Shown: positions 11,946 to 21,897 of the stretch, piece after piece
How the letters are laid out: every line of letters starts with the position of its first letter
Position numbering within the stretch: position 1 is the stretch's first letter
NCBI GenBank assembly: GCA_035041965.1
Contig: JAPYMA010000655.1
Span: 1 to 64,000 of the forward strand
From: Anisakis pegreffii
Lineage: Eukaryota > Nematoda > Chromadorea > Rhabditida > Anisakidae
Length of the DNA stretch: 64,000 nt
Direction: 5' to 3'
Made by a program: the position numbers and the translations under genes
Notes under the pieces: generated by a model
Databases searched by the model: none
What the model saw: the letters and a program-made list of their open reading frames with translations, nothing else
What the model was told of the DNA's origin: nothing

Positions 11946-13213
11946 TATTGTTATGCGGGGAGAGCAAAATGAGTCGGGGACGGGGACGGGGAGATTGGAG
12001 ACAGGGAGAGTCCCCGAAAATGGCCGCCGCTCGAAAATGGTCGACGACAGGGAGTTTCTGGTAGAAAACTCAATCTTGTCCTCGTCCCCGACTCCCCGAA
12101 AATGTAATTTTGGAACTGGAGTCAGCAGGACCTTGATAACATGATTTTTTGATGGAAAAGCATTGAAATAAGTGATCTTCAAGCCAGAAAAGCGATAACT
12201 GCAAAGGCGCGATGCAGTTCTATTTACAGTATTTTATTCAATCACATGAGAAAATAGAGTTTTTGAAAATAGCAAAATTAAAAAAAAATAGCATAGAAAA
12301 CAGAATTTTTAGAGTTTAGCAAAAAATAGCAACAAATAGAGTTTTTGAAAAAATAGCAAAATTTCTTTGACAAAAACAAAAGAGAATACACGCTCTACTC
12401 CTGCAGTTTTCTACTACACTCACCTAAGCGGACATATTACATGTCACTGTGCAGCTCTCGAAATATTCCTAATCGTGGAAAGGAATTAACACACGGATTC
12501 ATGAACTCAAAATTTCGTTGAATTTTGTTGCTCTTGGTTCCCATTAGAAAATGTAATTATCTCCATTAGTCTACATAGAAATACATCCAGATGAGCGTGA
12601 CATAAACTAATGAAGAGCAGAACAATCAGTTGAATGTTCAATGAAATGCTACGCAAAAGTTCATCAAGCTGTTGTTGATCATGTTATTCGTCTGACTTGC
12701 ATCAATTTCCTTGACTATTCATCGATGATAGGTGGCAAACAACGAGGATGACTGCATATGAATGAGCTGGGAATGATTAAGGCTTCCTTCAAGATCGACG
12801 CACTATCAAAATTAATACAAATTGACCTGCTCTATTAAATCCGGAGATCCCAGGATTTTTCGAAACTTAAGTCCCGGGATCGGGATCAGAATTGAAATTC
12901 CAGGGTCTCTCGTACACCCCAGCTGAGATAGAATGGTAGTGGGGCCTTAAAGGCAAACATGCCAGTAAAGATCGAATATTCAACTTAGAATTGCTCGCAA
13001 GGGTGCGATAGATTCGAATTCTTTTTTTGGGGAGATGCGGGGAGACTCCCCGAAATTTCGAGGACTTCCCCCCCCCCCGACATTTCGGGTAGAGGCGACA
13101 ATTCTGGAGAAGTCGGGGACGGGGACGGGGAGAGTCCCCGAAAATGCCGTCGCTCGAAAATGGTCATAGACGGGACGGGGATTTCGGCGACGAGGACTCC
13201 CCGCACAACACTA
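11946..13213. mobile_element. hAT-like element with TIRs TAKTGTTRTGCGGGGAG, carrying a nested copy
   Basis: Left end TATTGTTATGCGGGGAG and right end (other strand) TAGTGTTGTGCGGGGAG are inverted repeats, followed on both sides by GGGGACGGGGACGGGGAGA and the shared stretch AATGGYCGYCGCTCGAAAATGG. Flanking 8-mers gtttaaag (11938-11945) and gtttagtg (13214-13221) agree at six of eight positions, consistent with an 8-bp target duplication of hAT type. The interior from about 12500 to 12915 is a reverse-oriented truncated copy of the 24230-25425 element, so this is a nested insertion. No transposase frame survives; short frames across it reflect G-rich repeats. Confidence 0.65.
12500..12915 (-). 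mobile_element. Truncated copy of the 24.2-25.4 kb hAT-like element
   Basis: Reading the minus strand, this stretch follows the plus-strand order of 24250-24655: CTGATCCCGATCCCGGGA, then AAAAATC, then homologous sequence containing caacga, agctgatg, ATGAACTTTT and GACGAATGACATG-type blocks, ending near the poly-CAAGAGCAACAAAG-like block. Identity is visibly partial, so the copy is old. It lies inside the 11946-13213 element. Confidence 0.6.
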
Positions 13214-13459
13214 GTTTAGTGCTGTTATGTTCTATTTTGCTGGTTTAGGACAGGGTAGGATAAAATTGTTTTGTAAACATTGCACCTTTCGAATCCTTTT
13301 CGAATTCCCAAAATATCCAATGAAAGCATCAGATCAAAAGATAAATGTATGAGAAAGGCAACATCTTTGTTGCATGTTTTTGAAAAGATGCATTCCAAGC
13401 AAAAATGCATGCCTACAGTCAAAACAAAGGCATTATCTGAAAGCTAAAAGCATCAGTAG

Positions 13460-13645
13460 ATGACCTTATCTACGAATACCATCTTGCAGGGACATGAGAA
13501 AGATGGGGCAATGGATGTGCTTAAAAGCAACGGGAAGATCGAAGAAGGTGGAGAGACGAATTATTGTACTCATCGTAGTAAAGTCAGTTTCGGTTGCGCC
13601 TTGCTGGATTCGTGTGAAATTGTGATAGTTATATTATTGGAATAA
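13460..13645 (+). other. Short unrecognised open frame, possible transposon remnant
   Basis: An ATG-started frame of 61 codons (MTLSTNTILQGHEKDGAMDV at its start, CALLDSCEIVIVILLE at its end). The charged middle (HEKDGAMDVLKSNGKIEEGG) looks more coding-like than neighbouring DNA, but I recognise no domain, and there are no clear splice sites. It sits between mobile elements, so a remnant of an element is as likely as a host gene. Confidence 0.2.
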
Positions 13646-14216
13646 TATTTGAATTAATCTACGTGCCAAGAATTGGCCCACATCCTTGGGTTGTTTGTGA
13701 ATAATTGTTGTTAATTAATCGAGTATATTGGTAGAGAATTATATAATAGCCACTACTCGGCACCTTCCTTGGTGAATTGAACTATTACTGAAATTTATAT
13801 TCAAACCCTCGTTTATCGTCTCCTCATCATTCGAATTGTAATTAACTAATTAATAATCTTCAATAAACTATATTCTTAGACCACTGCACTACACGATCCA
13901 CCAATATTACTTGAATATTAACTGTTTGTTTGGAACAGAGACATCACTAATGGACTTCTAACTGGAATTTGCTAATCGCGTTCTTAAACATTCACAAGAA
14001 AAAACAATCTCGTTTTTGTTTGTATTAAATTTTGCTGGAATCATCGTCTCGTCGCTTCGCTAAAATCATGAAATGACAATTCTTGGCCAATCATGAAATT
14101 AATATCAGTGCCACTCATATTCAACTGAATTGGTCCTGATCTAGGATAATTGGCTGATTCATAACCGGCAACTGAATAATGACTCGGTCATTGATAGCAG
14201 CTGATAACGATGATCG

Positions 14217-14639
14217 GGCACTTCTTTACTTCTTTACTTTGGGGGGGGAGGGAGGTTCGCACGCTCGTGCACAACAGCACACACGTTTACGCACATGATG
14301 AACGACGCTTTCACATGGGCCAGAGCCATGCGCAGTAGGCGTAGCCTCTGCCCAGGCATAGCCTCAGCCCAATCGTAGCCTCAACCTTAACCTAAGCCTG
14401 AGCTCGCTTGCTAGTCCCCCGTTGTAACATCGAGCAATCGTTGAACGTTCGTGAAGGTCAAAGTTACGCTTAGGCTGAGCCTACGCTTAGGCTAAGGCTA
14501 TGCTTAGGTTGAGGCTACGCCTACTGTGCCTGGCCTCGATTCATGTGAGAGCGTCGTTCGTAATGTGTGTGAGCACATATGTACTGATGTGCGCGCGCGT
14601 GCGACTCCCATCCCCCCTCCCCAAAAGTAAACAAGTGCC
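14217..14639. mobile_element. Foldback (MITE-like) element, 423 bp, with TTAGGC-rich arms
   Basis: Left end GGGCACTTCTTTACTT and right end (other strand) GGCACTTGTTTACTTTTGGGG are inverted repeats, and the match runs inward for roughly 190 bp through CGCACGCTCGTGCACA, GAACGACGCTTTCACATG and CAGTAGGCGTAGCCTC. The element is nearly one long hairpin. Flanking octamers gatgatcg (14209-14216) and gatgatct (14640-14647) agree at seven of eight positions, consistent with an 8-bp target duplication. The central part is rich in GCTTAGGCT/AGCCTAAGC words, close to the nematode telomere hexamer TTAGGC but not a tandem array of it. Same end sequence as the outer element at 24190-25658. Confidence 0.7.
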
Positions 14640-14915
14640 GATGATCTTTTAAATAATCACCAGGCAATGACGAATCGGCTACGATTGTTCTACCATTAAT
14701 CGATGCTATGGTTGAATTTTTAAAAAACTTCATCAAGAAAGAACATAATCTATACATAGCGGAACCGAAGCCTGGCCACTCACAGTCAACTTCAACGCAC
14801 CACCCATTAGGCTACGTCGCTGCAGTTCGAAAACTTCCAGACACCACTGATCTTTACCCATTCGTAACTCGTGTCCTCATGGCTTTTTTTTTGCTTATTC
14901 ATGATGGCTGCTGAA

Positions 14916-14984
14916 GGAGCTCGATGTGACGATGATTCATGATCGGCTAGAGAAGCTCTATATAAATCGTCTCAAAAGACCAAG
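14916..14984 (+). other. Possible isolated exon with a strong donor
   Basis: An open frame (ELDVTMIHDRLEKLY, then INRLKRPR) runs into an ideal splice donor, CCAAG|GTAAGT, at 14985. No good acceptor precedes it and the next kilobases are minisatellite. An upstream frame (14708-14913) abuts it in another phase. It may be a real exon of an unseen gene or a chance frame. Confidence 0.2.
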
Positions 14985-15069
14985 GTAAGTACGTGGCCTT
15001 TCCCTGTAAGGCATAGACTGATAACTCCACCCACATTGCCTTTAACATTGCACTCCAAATTTCATCAAT

Positions 15070-17413
15070 TTTGAGGTGTTTCAATGTTGAGGTGTTTCAA
15101 TGTTGAGGTGTTTCAATGTTGAGGTGTTTCAGTGTTGAGGTGTTTTAATACTGAGATGTTTCAATGTTGAGGTGTTTCAATGTTGAGGTGTTTTAATGTT
15201 GAGATGTTTCAATGTTGAGGTGTTTCAATGTTGAGGTGTTTCAATGTTGAGGTGTTTCAATGTTGAGGTGTTTCAATGTTGAGGTGTTTCAATGTTGAGG
15301 TGTTTCAGTGTTGAGGTGTTTTAATGTTGAGATGTTTCAATGTTGAGGTGTTTCAGTGTTGAGGTGTTTTAATGTTGAGGTGTTTCAATGTTGAGGTGTT
15401 TCAATGTTGAGGTGTTTCAATGTTGAGGTGTTTCAGTGTTGAGGTGTTTTAATGTTGAGGTGTTTCAATGTTGAGGTGTTTCAGTGTTGAGGTGTTTTAA
15501 TGTTGAGATGTTTCAATGTTGAGGTGTTTCAATGTTGAGGTGTTTCAATGTTGAGGTGTTTCAATGTTGAGGTGTTTCAGTGTTGAGGTGTTTTAATGTT
15601 GAGATGTTTCAATGTTGAGGTGTTTCAGTGTTGAGGTGTTTTAATGTTGAGGTGTTTCAATGTTGAGATGTTTCAATGTTGAGGTGTTTCAGTGTTGAGG
15701 TGTTTCAGTGTTGAGGTGTTTTAATGTTGAGGTGTTTCAATGTTGAGGTGTTTCAATGTTGAGGTGTTTCAATGTTGAGGTGTTTCAGTGTTGAGGTGTT
15801 TTAATGTTGAGGTGTTTCAATGTTGAGGTGTTTCAATGTTGAGGTGTTTCAATGTTGAGGTGTTTCAGTGTTGAGGTGTTTTAATGTTGAGGTGTTTCAA
15901 TGTTGAGGTGTTTCAATGTTGAGGTGTTTCAATGTTGAGGTGTTTCAATGTTGAGGTGTTTCAGTGTTGAGGTGTTTCAATGTTGAGGTGTTTCAATGTT
16001 GAGGTGTTTCAGTGTTGAGGTGTTTTAATGTTGAGGTGTTTCAATGTTGAGGTGTTTCATTGTTGAGGTGTTTCAATGTTGAGGTGTTTCAATGTTGAGG
16101 TGTTTCAGTGTTGAGGTGTTTTAATGTTGATGTGTTTCAGTGTTGAGGTGTTTTAATGTTGAGGTGTTTCAATGTTGAGGTGTTTCAATGTTGAGGTGTT
16201 TCAATGTTGAGGTGTTTCAGTGTTGAGGTGTTTTAATGTTGAGGTGTTTCAATGTTGAGGTGTTTCAATGTTGAGGTGTTTCAATGTTGAGGTGTTTCAG
16301 TGTTGAGGTGTTTTAATGTTGAGGTGTTTCAATGTTGAGGTGTTTCAATGTTGAGGTGTTTCAATGTTGAGGTGTTTCAATGTTGAGGTGTTTTAATGTT
16401 GAGGTGTTTCAATGTTGAGGTGTTTCAATGTTGAGGTGTTTCAATGTTGAGGTGTTTCAATGTTGAGGTGTTTCAATGTTGAGGTGTTTCAGTGTTGAGG
16501 TGTTTTAATGTTGAGGTGTTTCAATGTTGAGGTGTTTCAATATTGAGGTGTTTCAATGTTGAGGTGTTTCAATGTTGAGGTGTTTCAATGTTGAGGTGTT
16601 TCAATGTTGAGGTGTTTCAATGTTGAGGTGTTTCAATGTTGAGGTGTTTCAATGTTGAGGTGTTTCAGTGTTGAGGTGTTTTAATGTTGAGGTGTTTCAA
16701 TGTTGAGGTGTTTCAATGTTGAGGTGTTTCAATGTTGAGGTGTTTCAATGTTGAGGTGTTTCAGTGTTGAGGTGTTTCAATGTTGAGGTGTTTCAGTGTT
16801 GAGGTGTTTCAATGTTGAGGTGTTTCAGTGTTGAGGTGTTTTAATGTTGAGGTGTTTCAATGTTGAGGTGTTTCAATGTTGAGGTGTTTCAATGTTGAGG
16901 TGTTTCAATGTTGAGGTGTTTCAATGTTGAGGTGTTTCAGTGTTGAGGTGTTTTAATGTTGAGGTGTTTCAATGTTGAGGTGTTTCAATGTTGAGGTGTT
17001 TCAATGTTGAGGTGTTTCAATGTTGAGGTGTTTCAATGTTGAGGTGTTTCAGTGTTGAGGTGTTTCAATGTTGAGGTGTTTCAGTGTTGAGGTGTTTCAA
17101 TGTTGAGGTGTTTCAATGTTGAGGTGTTTTAATGTTGAGGTGTTTCAATGTTGAGGTGTTTCAATGTTGAGGTGTTTCAATGTTGAGGTGTTTCAATGTT
17201 GAGGTGTTTCAGTGTTGAGGTGTTTTAATGTTGAGGTGTTTCAATGTTGAGGTGTTTCAATGTTGAGGTGTTTCAATGTTGAGGTGTTTTAATGTTGAGG
17301 TGTTTCAATGTTGAGGTGTTTCAATGTTGAGGTGTTTCAATGTTGAGGTGTTTCAATGCTGAGGTGTTTCAGTGTTGAGGTGTTTTAATGTTGAGGTGTT
17401 TCAATGTTGAGGT
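15070..17413. repeat. Minisatellite, 16-bp unit TGTTGAGGTGTTTCAA, about 146 copies
   Basis: A continuous tandem array of a 16-bp unit. Two main variants are dispersed through it: one with TTTCAGTG instead of TTTCAATG, and one with TTTTAATG. The CAGTG variant is nearly always followed directly by the TTTTAATG variant, and such pairs recur every several units, so the array has higher-order structure. Occasional GAGATG units occur in the first 600 bp only. The purine-rich strand is uninterrupted by insertion. No coding role. Confidence 0.97.
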
Positions 17414-20400
17414 CCGTGATCTCTGCAAAAAACTACCAAAACTTCAATCCATTCTTCTGTAGGGAAAAAAGACAAATTTTTTTTTTCGACAGTGTGATGA
17501 GAGCGTAATATTATCATTCGGGCTTAGGCTTAAGCTAAGGCTTTTAACGCATATCTATTAAACAAACAGATGGTTCCCCTGTATGAACTTCAACTTGAGC
17601 TTGAGTCCAAATGTAAACTATGGCGAGATTCCGCTCCGATTATTCCCAATTGTAAGGCCAAGTCTGAGTTCAGTAAAATGCACTTAAGCGAGTTTAACGT
17701 GTAATCGAACATTCACCAGCTCGATTCGTCTGCATTTCAAAGTTGCAGAAGTTGTACCTCGAGAGACTCCCAGTGAGAGCAGTTTTTGTATTTGAATAGG
17801 CTTCCAAAAAAAATTTGGACAAGACTTTTCTCGAGTCGAACGTACTTGGCTCAGCATGTTTTTGATCCTTACGTCAAAACTGGACAGAAAACTTAGGCTT
17901 ACAAGAAGCGTTAAGGAATTGCAATACGAATTTGGTAGTTCATCTGCAATTCGTTCTTTTTCGCTATCAAAGTCATTGAGCAAATTCGCTTCGAACACTC
18001 ATTTCACTATTGAAAACTCAAGCTAAATGCTAGCGGAGGCCCGTTCTCGTGAGCAAGGGCAATGAGTGAATAGGTGAGCAGTGGTGGTAAATAAGCGATA
18101 AGCCGACAGGTTGGAAATTTGCAAGAAAACTGAGCATGTCACATAAGGGTAGGATTCATTCCCACTCTCATTCCTCAAATTGGTACAGAAAACAACAATA
18201 TTATTTTCCTCGAACAAGTCATGCCTAAGGTCAGACTGAGGCATGGCTCCACACTCAGTCTAAGATTTTTCAGGACTAGGGCGAGGGCTTAGCACGGAAC
18301 ATAGGCTAAGATCCACAACTGGATCTGAGTCGAAGTGAATGCTGAGATTCATGATTAGGGAAGGGGGGCTCAGGATGAGCTTGGCCTCTGGCTCAAGCTC
18401 AGACCTACCCTGCTTAGGCTCAATTTCATCCCTGTTTACGATGGGTCATACACCAACGTCTTCCAAATCTTATTCACATATTCTTATCGTTTCTAATTTG
18501 AAATTAAAATTTAGATTCATAAAAGTGACATACATACTTTATGCCTGAAAATAAGAAGTAAATGTATAATTGGATTGTATAATCGATATTACGCAGTTGC
18601 AGCAAAACAAGTAATGCAATAATAAACTTTATTATTAACAAAACATAATTTTTATCATAAATCTCATTTTTAAAATGCGTAAAACTGGCATCAACAATGT
18701 ACACTTGAAGTACGTTTCAAAGACTCGCCAAATAATCAGATCAGTCAAGACCTGAGTTTGGGGCGAGATGGGCATCATTAGACAGTGTTACACACTGCAT
18801 CATTTCAATTTTCATTCACAACCATAATTACACAACCATCGCAACAAACAGTTCAGTCACCGTCCTCCATTTAAAACCATTCTTCGAACATTACACGTGA
18901 TAATCAGCGTCTTATGTATTCCCATACATATATCAACCAATTATATTTTTTTGAATTCATATAACGTCAAAATAATCGTGCTTATGATAATAAAAGAAGT
19001 TATTTAAAAAATGAATTAAACGACGGTGAAAACTGTCTGGCGATCACACAGTAGTTATGGGTCCAATAGCCAACTCGTCAGTAAAGACTCATTTGGAAGA
19101 TTTCTCTTTCGATCACAAAAAATTTGATCCGCTTTCATTCACTACGCATAAAAAGGTGATGTGAAAATGAAAGAGAAGATACCCGCAAACAATGGCAAAA
19201 GAATATTTATAGTTCGAAAAAGCCTACAAAACAACGAGTTGGTTAGTTGTGAAATGTATCTTTGAGATACGAAATTCGTAAAATTCACAACAAATAGACT
19301 GGTCCTCTCAAAAAGACACTAATGGTATCACTGCCGCAATCAGCAAAATCCCCGAAATATCACATGATCCTACATAATCGTTGATCGTTTATTCCTTCAT
19401 GTCCTACCTTAACAATTCACATGTTGCTGAGTCGAAAAGAAATACAGCCATTTTTGGGTGCTATACATACCAACGAATGAACGATCTGTTTAGAACAAAA
19501 TTTTGTTATTTTTACAAGTAGTAATAAAACTGATGACACAACAACAACATTATTAAGAACAACGATAAAACAATCTTACTGTAAATGAAATTGAACACGA
19601 ATAGAGCTGGGAGCAACGGAGTGGATGAGAAAAGGCCGTAACGGAGATGTATGAAAGAAGCCGCATCAGCAAGAAATGTTAAAATGAAAAGCACTCACTC
19701 GGAATATATGCATGTATAAACCGGATATTTATGAACAGACAAATACAATTACTGAACTGGAACAGAAGATCACGCACAATTCACTTTACGGAAAAATATC
19801 AATTGCATTTAATTCATTCCATTTTGCTCTATTTAATTAACAAACATCACTAATGGATTCATTCGAGTGCCTGTCATTGCGTCACATAACGAATGAAATC
19901 CAACCCAGCTAAAGTGTTAGGCAGTGACCGTCTGAATTATCAATTTAAATGATTAGATTTGACAATCATCTTCCGAATGCGACTCGAAATTCGAACTTCA
20001 ACCGGTAGCGTATGCATAATACAACATGTAAAAGTGACCGATCTTTGTCAGTGATCAGTTCCTAAACAATTCCTAACCAGTTCAGTTCGTGTACAACACT
20101 GAACTGCGTCGCACTTCAGCAACACACGTCAAATAATTCTAGTTTTATCTAAGAAATTTTCGTTTTATAACAGTTTTCGTGCAAAAAAATACCGGTTATT
20201 AACAGGACTCATAAAATGACGTAGCTATGATTGGAACCGAGTTAAAGGAACGAAGCGACTAAACCCGCATAATCCAATTAACTGAGACTGCTGAAACTCA
20301 TTTCGGATACCACTGGACTTCAGCACTGCATTCAGTGCTCATAGCTGCATGCACTAAATTATTCTCATTCCTTACGTTACTTCTCGAACCAATAACGTTT

Positions 20401-20964
20401 ATGACCTCATTCAAGCTTAACTAGATTCACAAGATGTCTCCAATTAATGATCAAGTAACATTTTTCGTTCAACTTGGTAATCAGATGCCTCGATGAGAAC
20501 AAAATATTAACACACTTACTGAACTCATTCCTGTCTCATCATCCAATTATAGCCCAAATCAAATCCTTATGACATATGTCTTGTCACGTTGATACAACGT
20601 TTCTTCTGCTTTCAGCAACATCTCAACTAACAACTGATAAGAAGTCTACCGCACGAACGCAGTTAAAACGAGAGGAATCACCGCAATGACAGTTGAACTA
20701 AGTAGGAGTGGGCATATGAAATTGGATTTGTCAACAAGTAACGGTATGAAATGACACATACCCTCTACCTGAGCTCATTAGTTGAGATAGTGCTAAATAA
20801 GAGCAGAATATACGTTGAAAGCAAAGTTATACACGATGGACAGGATGAGAATCTTAGAGAGAAGATGAAAATTTGTATCGTTTAAGGAATATAGATCGAA
20901 ATTATTCCACAAATATGCGCCATTCGTTTTGACGCGAATATTGTATCTCTGTTAAATGTTACAG
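17414..20964. other. Intergenic/intron DNA with a TTAGGC-rich patch
   Basis: From about 17515 to 18430 the sequence is less AT-rich and repeatedly shows words such as GGCTTAGGCTTAAGC, CCTAAGG, GGCTAAG and TGCTTAGGCTC, similar to the arms of the 14.2-14.6 kb element. It may be a decayed relative. The remainder to 20.96 kb is AT-rich with no supported gene, tRNA or element that I can see. Confidence 0.35.
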
Positions 20965-21100
20965 TTCTGCATTCTAGAGAACGACTTGAGGCTAGTAATC
21001 AACGTTGCACACACTGAAGCGGTTCACTGTCGAAAGTCGTTGACGGAAGAAGTTATTCGGAAACCAGCTGAGAATATATTGAGAAAGAAGAAAGGCTTAG
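20965..21100 (+). other. Candidate single exon, unknown product
   Basis: Acceptor tgttacag ends at 20964 and donor GGCTTAG|GTAAGA begins at 21101. Between them one frame is open for 45 codons with coding-like composition (FCILENDLRLVINVAHTEAV, then RKSLTEEVIRKPAENILR). It is flanked by AT-rich DNA in which I find no partner exon. No domain recognised. Strand is opposite to lin-29. Confidence 0.3.
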
Positions 21101-21406
21101 GTAAGATTACAAATCGACTTAAGGCAGCTTCATAAGCTGTTTCATTTATGAAAGATTTGAGACGAGCATATGACCAACTATAATATTACATACAGACAAT
21201 ATGAACACAATAGTATCAAACTTATTATCCATAAGGAAAACGTTTAGAGTCGGCGCTTAACATAAAACGCGACGACAAGAGAATCAACAACACTGAGAGA
21301 AAGGATCTTAGGGCCAAGCGCTCGTTGTGAACGATTCGAAAGACGTTGGTCCCGCAACGAAATAAAGGCAATGCATAAGTAAAGCGATTATTCGACTACA
21401 GTACAC

Positions 21407-21523
21407 GTCAGCTCCACGCTTAAGAAAATTTAAAACAATAAACATCTCATCAGGGGCAATCAACTTCACAACTGTACGATGCTGATTCTTGGGCAAGTCA
21501 AATAAAAGCTCTTGTATGGGTTG
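21407..21523 (-). other. Candidate single exon downstream of lin-29, unknown product
   Basis: On the minus strand, acceptor gttgaaattag is followed by exactly 39 open codons (QPIQELLFDLPKNQHRTVV, then LIAPDEMFIVLNFLKRGAD) up to a possible donor GAC|GTGTAC. Composition looks coding. A different overlapping frame is also open and begins with a hydrophobic MFFSLLLICV segment, so the frame is ambiguous. It lies about 375 bp downstream of the last lin-29 exon on the same strand and would be a separate gene. Confidence 0.25.
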
Positions 21524-21897
21524 CTAATTTCAACACAAATAAGCAACAGTGAAAAGAACATATCAGTGCGAAACTTCAGTGGGCTACGAAAGAAAATAAC
21601 TTATACATCTAAACAAGAAAGGACGTTTTTGAAAGGATGATTAGAATGAGATGAATAAAAACGAATATATTCGCCAACTAATTAGAATCGGAAATAACTT
21701 CGACAGAAAGCAACAATATATTTGTTTTGAAAAAACAGCAAACAAATGAAAGGATATTGAATCAGCATCGCATTACAATATGTCGTTGTATGGTTGGCAT
21801 AACGCAAGGAATGTGAAATAGAAAGAGAGAAAAGCACCCTTGTTCTGCCCCAAAAGAATCTTAACGTAGAGCTGCTGCCTATTTGCAACAAATTCCT

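Noticed and set aside
11852..12182. Arginine/glycine-rich frames at 11.9-12.1 kb and 13.0-13.2 kb
   Set aside because: They translate the GGGGACGGGGACGGGG subterminal repeats of a hAT-like element.
14297..14530. Interstitial telomere array
   Set aside because: TTAGGC-like words are present but not in tandem register; they belong to the arms of a foldback element.
15070..17413. CRISPR-like or spacer-repeat array
   Set aside because: The unit is 16 bp, directly tandem with no spacers, in a eukaryotic genome; it is a minisatellite.
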